From: Sphagnum compactum
Lineage: Eukaryota > Bryophyta > Sphagnopsida > Sphagnales
Direction of reading: 5' to 3'
Length of the DNA stretch: 64,000 nt
NCBI GenBank assembly: GCA_965153455.1
Contig: OZ234497.1
Span: forward strand, 4,464,001 to 4,528,000
Part shown: in pieces, positions 12,651-23,889 of the stretch
Layout: each line of letters opens with the position of its first letter
Numbering within the stretch: the stretch's first letter is position 1
Program-made: the position numbers and the translations under genes
Notes under the pieces: generated by a model
The model's database searches: none
What the model was told of the DNA's origin: nothing
The model's input: only the letters and a program-made list of their open reading frames with translations

Positions 12651-13003
12651 CACTAAGGGGGTTAAACAATTTCACTAGGTAAAAATGTCCAAATTCACTC
12701 AAAATCTACTAAAACCCTGAGTGAACTAGGACGCATTTTGTTGTATTGAATTTTGGGTTCTAAATTTTATTCTACAAAAATCCATACCTCATCACATATC
12801 AAGTTTGTCTCCTTTAGTCCATTCATTAGTTTCTTTCACAAATGTAGTCACTTAAGATAATTCCATGAAAAATGAAAAACACATAGAACAATTGCATTGA
12901 AAATTATTCTTTTCTTCCTAGTCAACAATATAAATCTTTCCTAATATAAACTTTTATCACCTATTCTTTCGAAATCTTGAGAGGGCATCCTTCAAATTTT
13001 TTT

Positions 13004-13082
13004 TGCCCCATTGTACTTGTCCTGTAATGCCCAATTGTACTTGTCTTCTAATGCCCCATTGTACTTGTCCTCTAATGCCCCT
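13004..13082. repeat. 24-bp tandem repeat, three copies plus a partial
   Basis: The unit TGCCCCATTGTACTTGTCCT followed by STAA repeats at 13004, 13028 and 13052, with a partial copy from 13076. Copies differ at one to three positions. The period is a multiple of three, but the context shows no gene. Confidence 0.85.
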
Positions 13083-13639
13083 TTGTGTGCATCTATTTGT
13101 GTCTTCTTCTTTTGAAGAACTTGCTTATGGCTTGCATTAACATCTAAAAAATGGTTCATTCGCCTTCTAATCTTGTAGGTATTTACACTATCTTGTGTTA
13201 TAGGGAAAATATGTTAGGGTTTCCTATTGAGATGTTTCAAAGTTTTTATCATTCTAGTGACTTGAAAAGGTTACATGTGCAAATTCACTAAAGTTTGTGT
13301 CAAACTTGTTGTTTAGCTTCCATAATATTAATGTAAAAATCAAGAAAACCTTATTTGGAAAAAAACTATGTACTTATTTATCGTTTGTATAAAACAACCA
13401 TATTGGATCTTAATGCAAGCCAAATTTGGATTAAATCATAATGCTCAAGTGGAATTTGAATATCTAATGGATATAACCAACTTTTTATAAGAGTATTGGG
13501 ATATGCCATGAAAAGTAGGACACATGCAAGATGAAATACACCAATGTTCCATCCATTGTTTATTTTTTGATTAGCATTAAATATTTGCGATAGTGTTCAC
13601 ACTAGTCTTAGGTTTCTTAATTGCCACATGTTGTCATTA

Positions 13640-14325
13640 CGATTATTATTTTTAGTTTACATTTACTTCATTATTTTGAAAGGTTAACAATTGGAACAAA
13701 TTCAAGACACGTTTATTGAATTGAGTTCTCCAAATGTTAGTAACCTTGTTGTTTTGTTGAAACATCGTGTTGGGGGTGGCTACAAGGACAATATCCTTGA
13801 ATTGAAGTCCAAAAATTGTTACAATTAAATCCATGAATGTGTTTTCCATGGAAACTATCAAGTTAAAAGGTTTTCATTTCTTCAAGATGTTGGTTGATAA
13901 GGTTGGGAGTGGAACAAACCCAGTTGCAGAAATGTAACTTGGGAAAGATTTGAAATTTTTTTGGATCATGTTTGACCATGTCAAGTTTGTCATCGATTAT
14001 ACAATAATGGTTTGCCATGTATATGGTGAGACATATTACAAAATCATGACCATTGCAATTAATTTGCAACACGCAATTTAAAGACACAAAAGTGCAATAT
14101 ATCATGTGGATAGGAATCAATGAGATAATGGCCAAACACGGGTATTGCAAACCAAACTTCAAAGGATTCATCGCAGATAGTGCACAAGTAAATTGGAATG
14201 TTGTTATAATCATTTATGGTTCTAGGGATGTGAATGTCAAGATGGTTGACAAAAAACATACATATTTGCTCTACTAGACTCAATCGCTTGACATGCATAC
14301 CAAACTTGACCTATAGGATTAGCAC
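13640..14325 (+). pseudogene. Decayed DDE-transposase-like fragment
   Basis: The clearest part is the frame 14053-14277, which contains IMAKHGYCKPNFKGFIADSA followed by QVNWNVVIIIYGS. It resembles a conserved block that I recall from an unnamed transposase-like family spread in plant genomes, ending in a segment that normally reads as an LFHW-type motif and is eroded here. Upstream, between about 13820 and 14050, a second frame with stops reads FHFFKMLVDKVGSGTNPVAE, then DHVKFVIDYTIMVCHVYGE, consistent with the preceding part of the same protein. Stops and frameshifts are frequent, so this is not a working gene. It ends where the LINE fragment begins, which suggests one insertion next to or into another. 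The family assignment is from memory of the motif. Confidence 0.45.
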
Positions 14326-14329
14326 AAGG

Positions 14330-15350
14330 TCAATTTTTGGAGGATGACTCCATTTCCTCAGCATTTAGAACTTGCATACGTTCTTGTTCGGGCAAAGGGG
14401 CAAGGCTATGGTTGATTACTAAGCCATCTATCTATTCGTTTCGCATTGCACATTCTATTTTCATTTTAGCGTTGCGTTTTCACCTTGATTTGATTTAGCC
14501 TTCGGCATTTAGTCTTCTCACATGTGAGTGTGGACATAGGTTGGACACATTTGACACACATTTTTAGCTCGTTACTCGTTTGGAGGTCATCGGATAGCCA
14601 CACATGATGCCATCCAAGATGTCATGTATGCCTCCGCTTGAGAAAGTGGGCACGTTGTATGGAGAAAGCGGTGGTACGCCTTTACATTAAGAGTTTCATT
14701 ACAAGCTGATTTTTACATGATTCGAGAGGACCAGGTCTTCGTTGCCGATGTGGTGGTTATTAACTCGACGCAAGAGACGGTGGCTTCAAGTGTCATTAGT
14801 TGACCAATACTAATAGGTGCAACTATGGAACTTAACACCATTGCTAAGATCTGCAAATATAGAGGGCTTCAGGAAGGGCACCATTTTATTCCGATGGCCT
14901 TGGAGGTGCACGGTGCACCTGGGTCGTGATATGGATCATTTCATCAGGGAATGTGCTCATCTTTTCCACGATAGATGATTGAAAGGTCATTTATCCTTGT
15001 TTTTTTGCATTCAATTTTTCAGGTAGTGTGTTAGTATTGCTTTCTAGCGTGCTTTAACATCTGCTATAGAGAGGAAGATTGCGTTGGCAAATGATGCTTG
15101 TTCTAGACCTCCCACTACTATTAGATCTCACGATTTGCATGCTGGTGACATAAAAGGGGCCATGGGTGAAATAGCTTCCTACCACGAGAGAGACTAACTT
15201 TCTCCCTCTTTTTGGGTCCTTCGGGTTGTGCATCTTTTGGCCTTTCTTTGGCCTCCCCCTTTTTGTTTCCCCTGGGATGGTTCTGGCTATCATTCTTTTA
15301 TTGGTAAAATTAAAAAAAAAAAAAAGAACAGAAAAAGAAAAAGAAAAAGA
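14330..15350 (+). pseudogene. 3' end of a non-LTR retrotransposon with poly-A tail (degenerate)
   Basis: With stops at about 14638 and 14801 and a frameshift near 14930, the plus strand reads a conserved C-terminal region: GKGARLWLITKPSIYSF, a CxCG...D..H zinc-knuckle-like segment near 14520-14570, GHRIATHDAIQDVMYASA, then VFVADVVVINSTQ, EGHHFIPMALEVHGAPG and RDMDHFIRECAHLFHDR. This order (knuckle, RxxTHDA, a D-x-V-V strand, then FIPxAxExxG) is the pattern of reverse-transcriptase elements that end in a restriction-like endonuclease domain. Further downstream are SAIERKIALANDACSRPP and a stop near 15195. A T-rich 3' untranslated stretch follows, then an A-run with (GAAAAA)n at 15309-15350, the expected LINE tail. 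The reverse transcriptase core is missing, as in most 5'-truncated copies. Confidence 0.7.
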
Positions 15351-16019
15351 AGTTAACATGTTTTGGTGTTCAAAATAGCCATTGATTATTATTAATCTCA
15401 GGCTGCTACTGCTGGCTAATGCAGATTCCATTTTCCAAATTCTTACATCAGACTGAAAGCTCAAATAATATTAGTAATAAGTATGTAAGTACAATTCGCT
15501 TATAGTCTTCTGATCAAACTGCTAGAGTATCTAAGCACACAATAAATTGTTATGATAACATGCCAGAGCATGAAGTCTGAAGTCAGAGTAGTGCTTGACA
15601 ATGTCATCCAAATCATCCAAATTTTCTGCTTGTGTCCTCCCTGAGTCCCCCTCATATGGTTCATTCAACCTAGCACTCACCAATGCACCATCACATTACG
15701 TACCATGGAACAGTAAAGCCCCTGCCCCTCGGGTTGGGTAAGGCACCACTGAGCCCTTTACAGCCAGTTTCTGAAGACACACCCAACATAATAATAGGCA
15801 AGAGCGATTCCATGACATTACTCTCTGGAGGGGTAGATTGGATGACTTTTAAAAAATTCATGTTTAATAGACACATTTTGATCACGACTATGAGTGTAAA
15901 ATCATCATTGGTAGATTATGTCATATATTGTGCTCGACAAAATGACATAATCTACTGACCCAGACCTTAATGAATCAATTGTCATTGAACAACAATTGAA
16001 TTACCAAGGTTGAACTATC
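15351..16019. other. Intergenic sequence with one perfect hairpin
   Basis: No gene is recognised. The only structure is the stem-loop at 15911-15955, listed separately. Confidence 0.5.
15911..15955. repeat. Perfect 14-bp inverted repeat (stem-loop)
   Basis: GTAGATTATGTCAT (15911-15924) and ATGACATAATCTAC (15942-15955) are exact reverse complements around a 17-nt loop. There is no T-run or gene end next to it. It may be the remnant of a tiny foldback element. Confidence 0.8.
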
Positions 16020-17855
16020 TTCTAGACTCTCCTAGTTCCCTCTTCCCGTACCTACTTCCGCTAACTAGGTAAGTGGGCAAATGTCATACCTAAGTAGATT
16101 GGTGATATAAGTGGTTACATATCCAGGAAAGTAATTAGGTATTACATGGGTCATTTGATGACTAATGAATGACCCATGTAAATGGGTACTTGTCATACCT
16201 AAGTAGGTAGAGAATGTAAGTGGTTACTATGTAGGTAACTAAGTAGGTAACACACTTGGTGGCTATCAGGTAGGTAGATACTAGATACCTATCGATGGTT
16301 GGTACTTGGTATATATAGATATCCATCATGATTCACTTTGAGACAGGAATACAATGAAAAAAAATCATCCATTGTGCATGCTCAGGAGTACAATGAAAAA
16401 TTGTGTCCTGTTAACTTATCATCCATCCTGCATGGTGTGCTGGTAGGTGCTGGTTCACTCTGCCCAAAGAAATAGTTATCATGTTTTTTGGTTACTACCT
16501 AATGTGTGCAAGTTGTTCAAGCTTTTCATTGAGAAGGTCAAGGGGTGCAAGGTGGGCGTGGGTCATGATTTAGACTCGTAAAGACACTACCAACAAGTTA
16601 CTAATGCATTTGAACCGCACATTTTAAAGTGGAATTTTCCCTTTGTGAAATGCCAGAGCTTTCCATTTGCAAGAAGGCCGGCTCTTCCATTGTTGGGAAG
16701 TATCTTCTGTTTTTTGGTCGGTATCTTGAGTTTTTTTCACAAGGATCTTCCAATTTATAGCCTTACAAATGATCCACCTTCTGATGTTTTGGATGACCTC
16801 ATCCATTGAAATTTTTTGGTGGATCTTTACATTTGGTAATGCCCTTGACCTTGGACCTTAGCCTACCCTAACCATCATTGTTAGGTAATGGCCTTGTTAT
16901 ATGAGATGATAGCTTATTTGGGTAAAGAAATCACTGTAATAACATGCATGGTGCACTTCTGCATGACTGCAGCCAATTAGGGTTTATGCCAGTGCCCCCA
17001 GTTGTAACCTACCAATAGGGCTGGTTATATTTGTCCTGGGTCCTGAGTCCTACTCTTTAATGGAGTTTCAGAGTAGGTACCTATCCTAATTGGAATTTTG
17101 GTTATAATAGCTACACATGATCTTTATTAACTCTAGTTCAGTTGTTGCTGACAACAACCGAAAGGCAGGTGGTTTGGGGTGTGGTCAGATGTTTGGAGCA
17201 AGAGGACATCATTTTGTGTCAATGTTTGGTGGATGTGGCAAGTAGTGCTTGGCTTGGTAGGAGGAGGTCAGGAAATTGAGGGGTTATATAGTGTTGTTGG
17301 GGGAAGGCCCAAGGATGAAGGGGGGCAGAGTGAACCAGCACCCACCCGTGTAGCATTAAGGATGGATGGATGGATGGTACATGGACAAGAAACACTGTTT
17401 TGGTGTGTTCTTGTCAAAGCTAACCAGGGTGGTTAGCTATGTACTACTAACCATCCACATGTATCTATGTACTTAGTAGCCACTAAGTACCTTAGCTATT
17501 TACTGAACTACATTGTAACTCCTTACATTGGTTACCTACTATCTGTTTTACTTTCAACCACTTACATAGAAAGTCATCTAGGTAGTGTGAGCTGAGAGTA
17601 GAAAGGTCTAGAAGATAGCATACGAAGGGTTACACCTCAGTGGCGCACCTTGTAAACCCTCTACTTTACCCTTTCAAACTATCTAGGTAACCACCTAGGC
17701 GAAGTCGGGTAAGTACCATAGGTAAGTAGGTAGAGAATGTAAGTGGTGACTATGTAGGAAGGTAAGTGGGTAATGCACTTGGTAGCTACTAATGTAGGTA
17801 GATGCAAGTGGATGTTTGGCACACTTAGTACATAGCTATGGAATACCAAAAGGGC
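16020..17855. repeat. Mosaic of dispersed repeats (AGGTAAGTAGG family)
   Basis: The phrase 'aagtaggtagagaatgtaag' followed by 'tggt(t/g)actatgtagg' occurs in direct orientation at about 16196-16290 and 17725-17815. In addition, 17432-17560 is related in reverse complement to about 17700-17850 (shared words: agctatgtacta, catccac, gtatctac, ttacat), which makes a foldback of about 420 bp. A core near 17325-17400 (CAGAGTGAACCAGCACC, then GATGGATGGTA...GAAACA) recurs near 16430-16470, 40488-40550 and 52960-53030. No protein-coding remnant is recognised. Confidence 0.6.
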
Positions 17856-18955
17856 CATACTTATACGATATGCCTTGTTTTAAAGAATATTCCATTAGCA
17901 TGGGATCGATTCCATTAGCATGGGGTAGATTTTTTTGCTAGAGCTTGCGATTTCTTGATTTTGAGCACCATGTTTTTTAAATTTCAAGAATGGGTTTTTT
18001 TTTATGCCAAGCATGAGGTTTGGATTAGTGTTGGGCGGTTTTTTGAATTTTTAAAAACCATTGGTTTGAGTTTTTTAAATAATATAAAAATCAAAGAATC
18101 TCCAGCTCTAGTTTTTAAAATTCTTTTGAAATCAAAGAACATGCCAGTTCTGTTTTTATAAAAATTTAGGCCTCCTTAATTCCTAATCAAATGATATTTG
18201 ATGGGTTTTTGGTTTTTAAAAGCCTAACTATGTGACATTTATGAATAGATTCTTCGACTTGATTCTCTTCCAACTCTGGATATCTAGGATTAGAACTAGT
18301 GGTTAATTCCCAATTAACCTCCAGCTAACCCCTAGTTTTAGTCTTTTTTTTCAAAAAATATTTTCTCAAAAATCTTGGTTTTAGTTCCATACATAAATGA
18401 ATCAGGAACCTGGTTTCAGGTTCAATTCTTAAAAAGTTTTGATTTTGGCTTCAGTTCTAGAATTGGTTCCAAAATCCCCATTCCAATTCAATGGAGCTTA
18501 GCTGATTTTTAAAGCTAGGGAACCTGCTATTTTGCCATGGAACAGGCCCTTGGTGGCTGATTCTTTCAGGCTTGTGGCCACCAGGCTCACCCTGCTGGGC
18601 TTGCTTAGTGACCACTTCTGTGGCAGAATTGGCCACCAAGGGCACATTCTCTGGCACGTAATCTTCAACACTTGAAAACATGGGAGAAAAGGACAAAAAA
18701 AAAGAGATGTTCCCACCCATGGATGGGCCTCTATAAGATGACTTTTAATTAACTTAGCAAATGATGCAAGCAAGCTCACTAGTCATTTGAATGCCATTGA
18801 ATTATTTGTGGGACCAAAGGAAATCAAATAAGTCTCCTTTGACAATTTAGCAAAACAATCCCCTAAAAAAGATGTATGCATACCCAAAAGTTTCACCATT
18901 GTATTATGAAAAAGTAAACCAAAGATTTAAATCTAGTTTTTTGATGCAAGAAAGA
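17856..18955. other. Intergenic sequence, unrecognised, with a short inverted repeat
   Basis: Overlapping minus-strand frames at 18457-18779 look protein-like in composition but match nothing I know. The same stretch contains the perfect inverted repeat GCCCTTGGTGGC (18546-18557) / GCCACCAAGGGC (18632-18643), so it may be a small hairpin element instead. No call is made. Confidence 0.4.
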
Positions 18956-19213
18956 CAATTCTGATATGATTATAGTTTAAGTTGAGCTCACTGATTGTGT
19001 TTCAGATTGGGCCCAATTCCTGCACAACAACATTCAAGTTCTGATTTTGTCAAAATTGTTCAACATTTGTTGAATAATAATATTTCATGAAGAAACTCAA
19101 AGAATTTGAGATCAGCGTTCATCAAGATTTTTGTTGAGTTGTTTGGTGGTGGGAATGAATTGGGTAATTGTCGCTTTGTCTCCTTTTGTGGCACAAAGGT
19201 ATGTACAATGTAC

Positions 19214-22200
19214 TCATCCGCATGTGATAGATTTGAAGCCAATTTGGAAATTTTCAGGGTTTAGGTCGTAAACAATCAAGTTATCTTGCTGCTGAATATT
19301 GCCAAAAATGCTGAATCCATCGTTCCCAGCGATGGCAAGGCAAATAATTGGACCTGTGGTGTTAACAAGAACATAGAGGTTCTCAATTGGCAGAACGACA
19401 TCCACTTTGCCGGTGAAATGAAACACGATCGTAGGTAAAATGAGAATAGTCGCATTTCCAATATCAAAACATACATCCAGCCCATATTCTGATCCAGAAA
19501 CAAGAGGATATGTCAAATTTGCCTTCACAGCCTGCACAAACGTAAAGATTAAAAAAAAATGTCAGTTAATAGTCCTCCGGCTGGAAATCAAATGCATGGG
19601 TTTTCATGATCTAGAAATCTGCACATAGGTAATCAATAACACAAAGTCTTTCCTTGAAATCAAAAATTTCATTGATTTTCATGATCCAGTCCCCAACTCC
19701 CTGTACTGCACATCTGTTTGTGCACAAATTGGGAGTTTTTTCCAAATTTATTTTCTCTATTCTAATCTAGTATTGCTGAATTCAAATCATCAATTAGAAT
19801 TATGTTGCATCTGTACTAGTCCATGAATATCTAAGCTGCAAAGTCCACGAATCTATGATGAAATTTCTGTTACGAATTTGAGAGAGAAAATTGGCTCAGA
19901 CTCCTTAGCTGCTACTTAGATCAAACATGGTTTCCAGAGGACTCTCTCTAAGGAATTGTGATTGCTGTTGATCAGTGTCACTAGCTTGTTGGAAAAAGGG
20001 ATTCATACAATGCATTAAAAGACTACAGAAAGAGAAGAGAAACAGTTTTGAAAAAATTAAAAGGAGAGAGGAGAAGAGAGGTTCAGATCAGAATCTGTTA
20101 GAAGGAGAGACTTGTAAGAACACAGAAGACAAACACATCAAATCCATTACGACAGAAGAAAATCTAGAAACAGATCAGGGCTGATTCAGAATGGGGGTAT
20201 CATTGTACCCTAAACCCTTATCACTTCCACGAATGAGGGCTTTAGGATTTTTTCTTCTCACTATCGATCAATAATAGAATTCACACAAAACAAACTTAAA
20301 TGAGGAAAAATGAATCTAGTCCAAACTAAGATAATTCATATGATGGCGGTGATTTTCTTTACTTACTGCGATGACTGCATTGTATCCGTCTGTTGCCAAA
20401 TAAGTGATAGTAGTTCCCGAGTCGATAATCAATCCTCCACTTCCTGAGGTACTATCGATTGCAAAAGTTCCATCTGGGTACTTCACAGGTGTGCCTGCAA
20501 CACTGATACCAGTCAAATTCAAGTAGTAGTAGGTTGGGTTGAATGGATTGGCCTGGATTGGGGTATAAGCAACTCCTGGCGGTGCGGAGGTGACTGCGGG
20601 ATCTCCCAAAAGCAAAGGACTTGTGTTTTGGCTGTTCAGATTCACAAGACAATACGAGAATCTCTTGCTGATCACTCCTTTATTGAAGAGCTGAGAGATG
20701 AGTGAAAGAGGACCTTGTCCAAAACCTACTATTCCATCTGCTCCTGTGAAACTCCCCGTTTGGTCGTGACCACATCCGAATCCCAAGCTTGGAACGCTAG
20801 CATTGCCCAATGTCACTGTATCTGTTGCAAAATTGCCAACTGTGCTTGATCCATCTCCATATTCATACAAATATTGGCATCCAGCAGCAGGACAGGCAGT
20901 GATGTAAAGGTCCTGGAATGAACGAAGAACCGAACATGACTTGTGTATTAGATGAGCAAAGCTACTAGGTATGTTATCCCTCAAGTTTCAAGTTTCAACT
21001 TATTTCAGCATGCAATCATTATAACAAGACATATTCTGTTCGCCAAGTGATTTCATTAAATATTGAGTGAATTCATTGGTCATAATGAATGGGACTTAGC
21101 AAGGAAATAGTGAATTCAATAGTGAATTCACTAGTCTAATGAATAGGGACTATTAAATTACACACACAATTTATAGTAGTGAATAAAAAGCTTGGAGAAA
21201 TTATTGCATTTTTTTTTGCTCAAATGAGGTGAAAAAATAATTATTATTTTAGGTGTAACTTATTGAAAAAATTATAATTTAATTTACTTAAATACAACTA
21301 GAGTGCTTATATTTGGATTTTGAGGAACCTTATATATATTTATATAGAATTTTCTCAGTTTTAATATATTATTACTATCTTAAAAATATTTTGCTAGTTA
21401 CTTCATAGCCCCCTTGGCTATAGGTCAGGGACGAAGACATTAGAAAGAAATAGAATTTTCTTGCTATGTGTTGGTGACATGGTGAAACTTATAATCTAAA
21501 TATGGCGACTTTGGTTAAATCTAGATTACAAAATCTGACCAAGAATGGGGTTTATACCAAATTGTGATTTTTGTGTAAGATTTGCACTAGCCAATTTTTT
21601 GTCACCAAATGGGAAAAGGAAAATGGAGAATTTACAGGACATCAAGGTCAGCTCAAACATTATAAATAAAGTTTTGTAAGGTTAAATCAATTCCTCCCCC
21701 CACCCCCTACAGCAATTTAAAGAAATAGTTATTGTGATCATGGTGATCAAAATGTACATGACATTTCTAAGGTTTTGATCAGGTGGTGTTGGGTGACTCA
21801 TTACCTCGCACAAGTTGATTCCACATTTGACGGGTTTGTAAGTGGAGGATTTGGCAGGGTTGAATATAGGATCGATTTGTTGATAACAAGACTTGCAAGC
21901 CAAGCACTGGGTCCACACCAAATCGCTTCCTGTGTCTAGGATCAATGTCAAGGTCTTCTTAGGTGTCCCCAGTCCAATCTGGGTGAGGTACTCTCCTTCG
22001 CCTTCTGTCGTGACTGGGATACTGGATGGCTTGACGCTGTTGCTCTTAGGCGCTGATTGCATGGACCTGGCAATTGCATCTCTGCGTGCATGGCTCCTCT
22101 TCACTGCCTCCAGAAATCTCTCGCTTGAGCTTTTAGGTGGCTGAGTACTCGTCGAGTCCGTCAAGCTGGGATGATGGTCCCTACGAAGAAGCTCTAATCT

Positions 22201-23096
22201 TATCACCTGCAAGCGCATCATCATGCAGCAACAAGGCTGTTATATAAACCACTGCGTTTTGCTGTATGCCGGTTAATTACCTTAACATCTGCATAGCTGT
22301 TTCGGTGCTCAATATGTGACCCTGCAAAAAAATTATTTCTCACATCCAAGTTTAGTTATTCTTTTTTCCAACTCCACCCATAAAACTAAAACTGGGACTG
22401 CAAATAGCTGAGAGAGGACTAATAGCAAACCACCGGTACCAACCACTACGATTGGCCAATGAGAAATAGGAAGGGAGTAGGGGTCAAATCATTTTTTATG
22501 ACATTCTTATCCCTGGGGGCTTTTCTGTGCAGCCTTTTTACCCTTCTCAGCAAACTGTGAAAAGATGCTCGGCCAAAACCATGAATTGCTGACCCAACCG
22601 CCAATGTTTGACTTTTCTTCATCGAATTTTGGGGGCATGAAGTAAAGCTGCAGGAAAAATTTGTTGTTTTCCAAAAAGAAAATTTACATGGCATAGCAAA
22701 AACCATGAATGAATCTAGGTACTTGTGTGCAATGGATATAATTCGTTCCTTGGCAATGTCTAATTGCAGCAGCAGAGACGATCCTGCATCGATGTTAGAT
22801 TACTAAGCAGCAGCAGCAGGGTTATAGCACCAGTATGGTCTTGCCTGAGATTCTCCAGTTTCCACTACTTGCTCAATTACAGCTTGCTGTATCAAATCGA
22901 ATGCTGGATCGAATGCGAGAATTTCTGGCATACTGATGATCTCGCTATACGCCGCTGCATCACAACCAGAGCGACAACCAACGACGAGTAGTGTTGCTAA
23001 CATTAGAAGCACATTTGCTGCACCTGCGCTATATTCCTTTCTACCCCCAGCAGCTGCTGATATTCTATTCACGAACGCTTGAGGATTCCGGGCCAT
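19214..23096 (-). CDS. Nepenthesin-like aspartic protease, intact (4 exons, 505 aa)
   Basis: A secreted or vacuolar acid endopeptidase of plant family A1B. Exons on the minus strand are 23096-22845, 22206-21805, 20912-20367 and 19531-19214 (stop TGA at 19216-19214), all joined in phase 0. The product has a hydrophobic signal or anchor segment at residues 26-40 (ANVLLMLATLLVVGC), a propeptide at about 85-145 (RLELLRRDH...RFLEAVKRS), the first catalytic motif DTGSDLVW (Asp about 175), the Cys-rich nepenthesin insert (Cys in TQCLACKSC, KC, LC, AC, GC), the flap YGDGSSTVG (Tyr about 236), the second catalytic motif DSGTT (Asp about 382), and a C-terminal FGNIQQQDNLIVYDL block ending in ITCG. Length suits the family. 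Intron 1 starts with GC (CAG|GCAAGA) and ends AG. The other introns are GT-AG. An in-frame TAG upstream supports the Met at 23096. Substrate and organ are unknown. Confidence 0.93.
20913..21804 (-). other. Intron 2 of the intact protease gene with about 0.65 kb of inserted sequence
   Basis: This intron is 892 bp, against 231 bp in the paralogue (30279-30509). The extra sequence at about 20990-21700 contains repeated 'gtgaattcact' words. A piece near 21180-21240 (gtgaataaaaagcttgg) resembles the spacer near 24786 (gtgaaataaaaaacttgg). This fits insertion of a dispersed repeat, but the ends are unclear. Confidence 0.5.
22207..22844 (-). other. GC-AG intron 1 of the intact protease gene
   Basis: The donor reads CAG|GCAAGACC, while the paralogue at the same place reads CAG|GTAAGACC (29620-29630). 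The acceptor is TTGCAG|GTG. The match to the AG|GCAAG consensus of GC donors, the exon phase and the paralogue all agree. If retained, the reading frame would stop 13 codons into the intron. Confidence 0.85.
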
Positions 23097-23889
23097 GACC
23101 GATTCTCCTAATTTCAGTCCCTCTAGAGTGACTGCTGCAAGTTCGAATTCCTCCTATGATCCTGTAGAAACTCTTCAAATTTCTTCAACACAAGGCACGA
23201 GTGCGGCCAGCTCCCACTAAGTCTCGATCTGCTATTTCCTCAGCCCCCCGCAATCTCTTTTAGCCTGCAATCCCAGGAAATCCTAATTGCGCGCCACCGG
23301 CTCACAGCTTATTGAGTATACTTTACACAAAGCTCTACACAGGAGTGCAAGGAACTTCGGAATCGACTGAGATCATCTCGGGATCTAGAAGCTAATGTCG
23401 ACAGCTAGTTGCAGATCACGACATCCAAGAAGCTTGTCACGTGGGTTGGAGATCATGGATGCAAAGGTTGCTTCGACAGATCCAAGACGTGAAGATGCTT
23501 CATACGCTACCACCTTGTAGACGCAAAGCTCATGCTGGGTCATTACAACAGCTGCTTTTTGCCGCAAGCTCTACATGCCGTACGTCCCAGCCAGCTGAGA
23601 TGCAGTACTCTGGTAGCAATCTGCTGCTGCTGCAAACTCATGAATTTTGCAAATAGAAACTGTCATAACATGACCTCAATATGATCATCATCCTGCAGCA
23701 GGGAAAAGATCAGTGCACTCTGCAAACTGTTTTGATCATGGAAATTCTGGTCTTTTGCAGATCAGCAGCTTTCCAGCTGAATCTTCTTCCTGCATCCTCC
23801 TTGAATTCCAAGATCTGAAATTATTACTTCTAAGCTCATGAAATCAGTTGCAAATTATATCAACTTTGCTGATCAACCTTCAAATTCCA

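Larger units (their letters stand above)
10390..12748. mobile_element. Non-autonomous CACTA-like element filled with minisatellite (2359 bp)
   Basis: The left end is CACTACTACAAAA (10390-10402), the standard terminus of plant CACTA (En/Spm) transposons. The right end, read on the minus strand, is CAATACAACAAAA (12736-12748), matching 11 of 13. The trinucleotide AAT flanks both ends (10387-10389 and 12749-12751), the 3-bp target duplication expected of the superfamily. Just inside, 'agttcact' recurs in opposite orientation (near 10411 and 12720). Subterminal blocks built on ACCTTAAGTTATTT lie in opposite polarity at about 10590-10870 and 12340-12650. Between them is a 25-bp minisatellite. There is no transposase, so movement would need an enzyme supplied from elsewhere. 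The terminal mismatches may mean the copy is old. Confidence 0.78.

Noticed and set aside
16020-17855. LTR retrotransposon with the direct repeats as LTRs
   Set aside because: The repeats are short, do not start TG or end CA, and no primer-binding site or gag/pol remnant lies between them.
21170-21181. Second CACTA terminus (TATAGTAGTG) in intron 2 of the protease
   Set aside because: Similarity to the spacer near 24786 continues across it, so it is not an element end, and no partner terminus was found.
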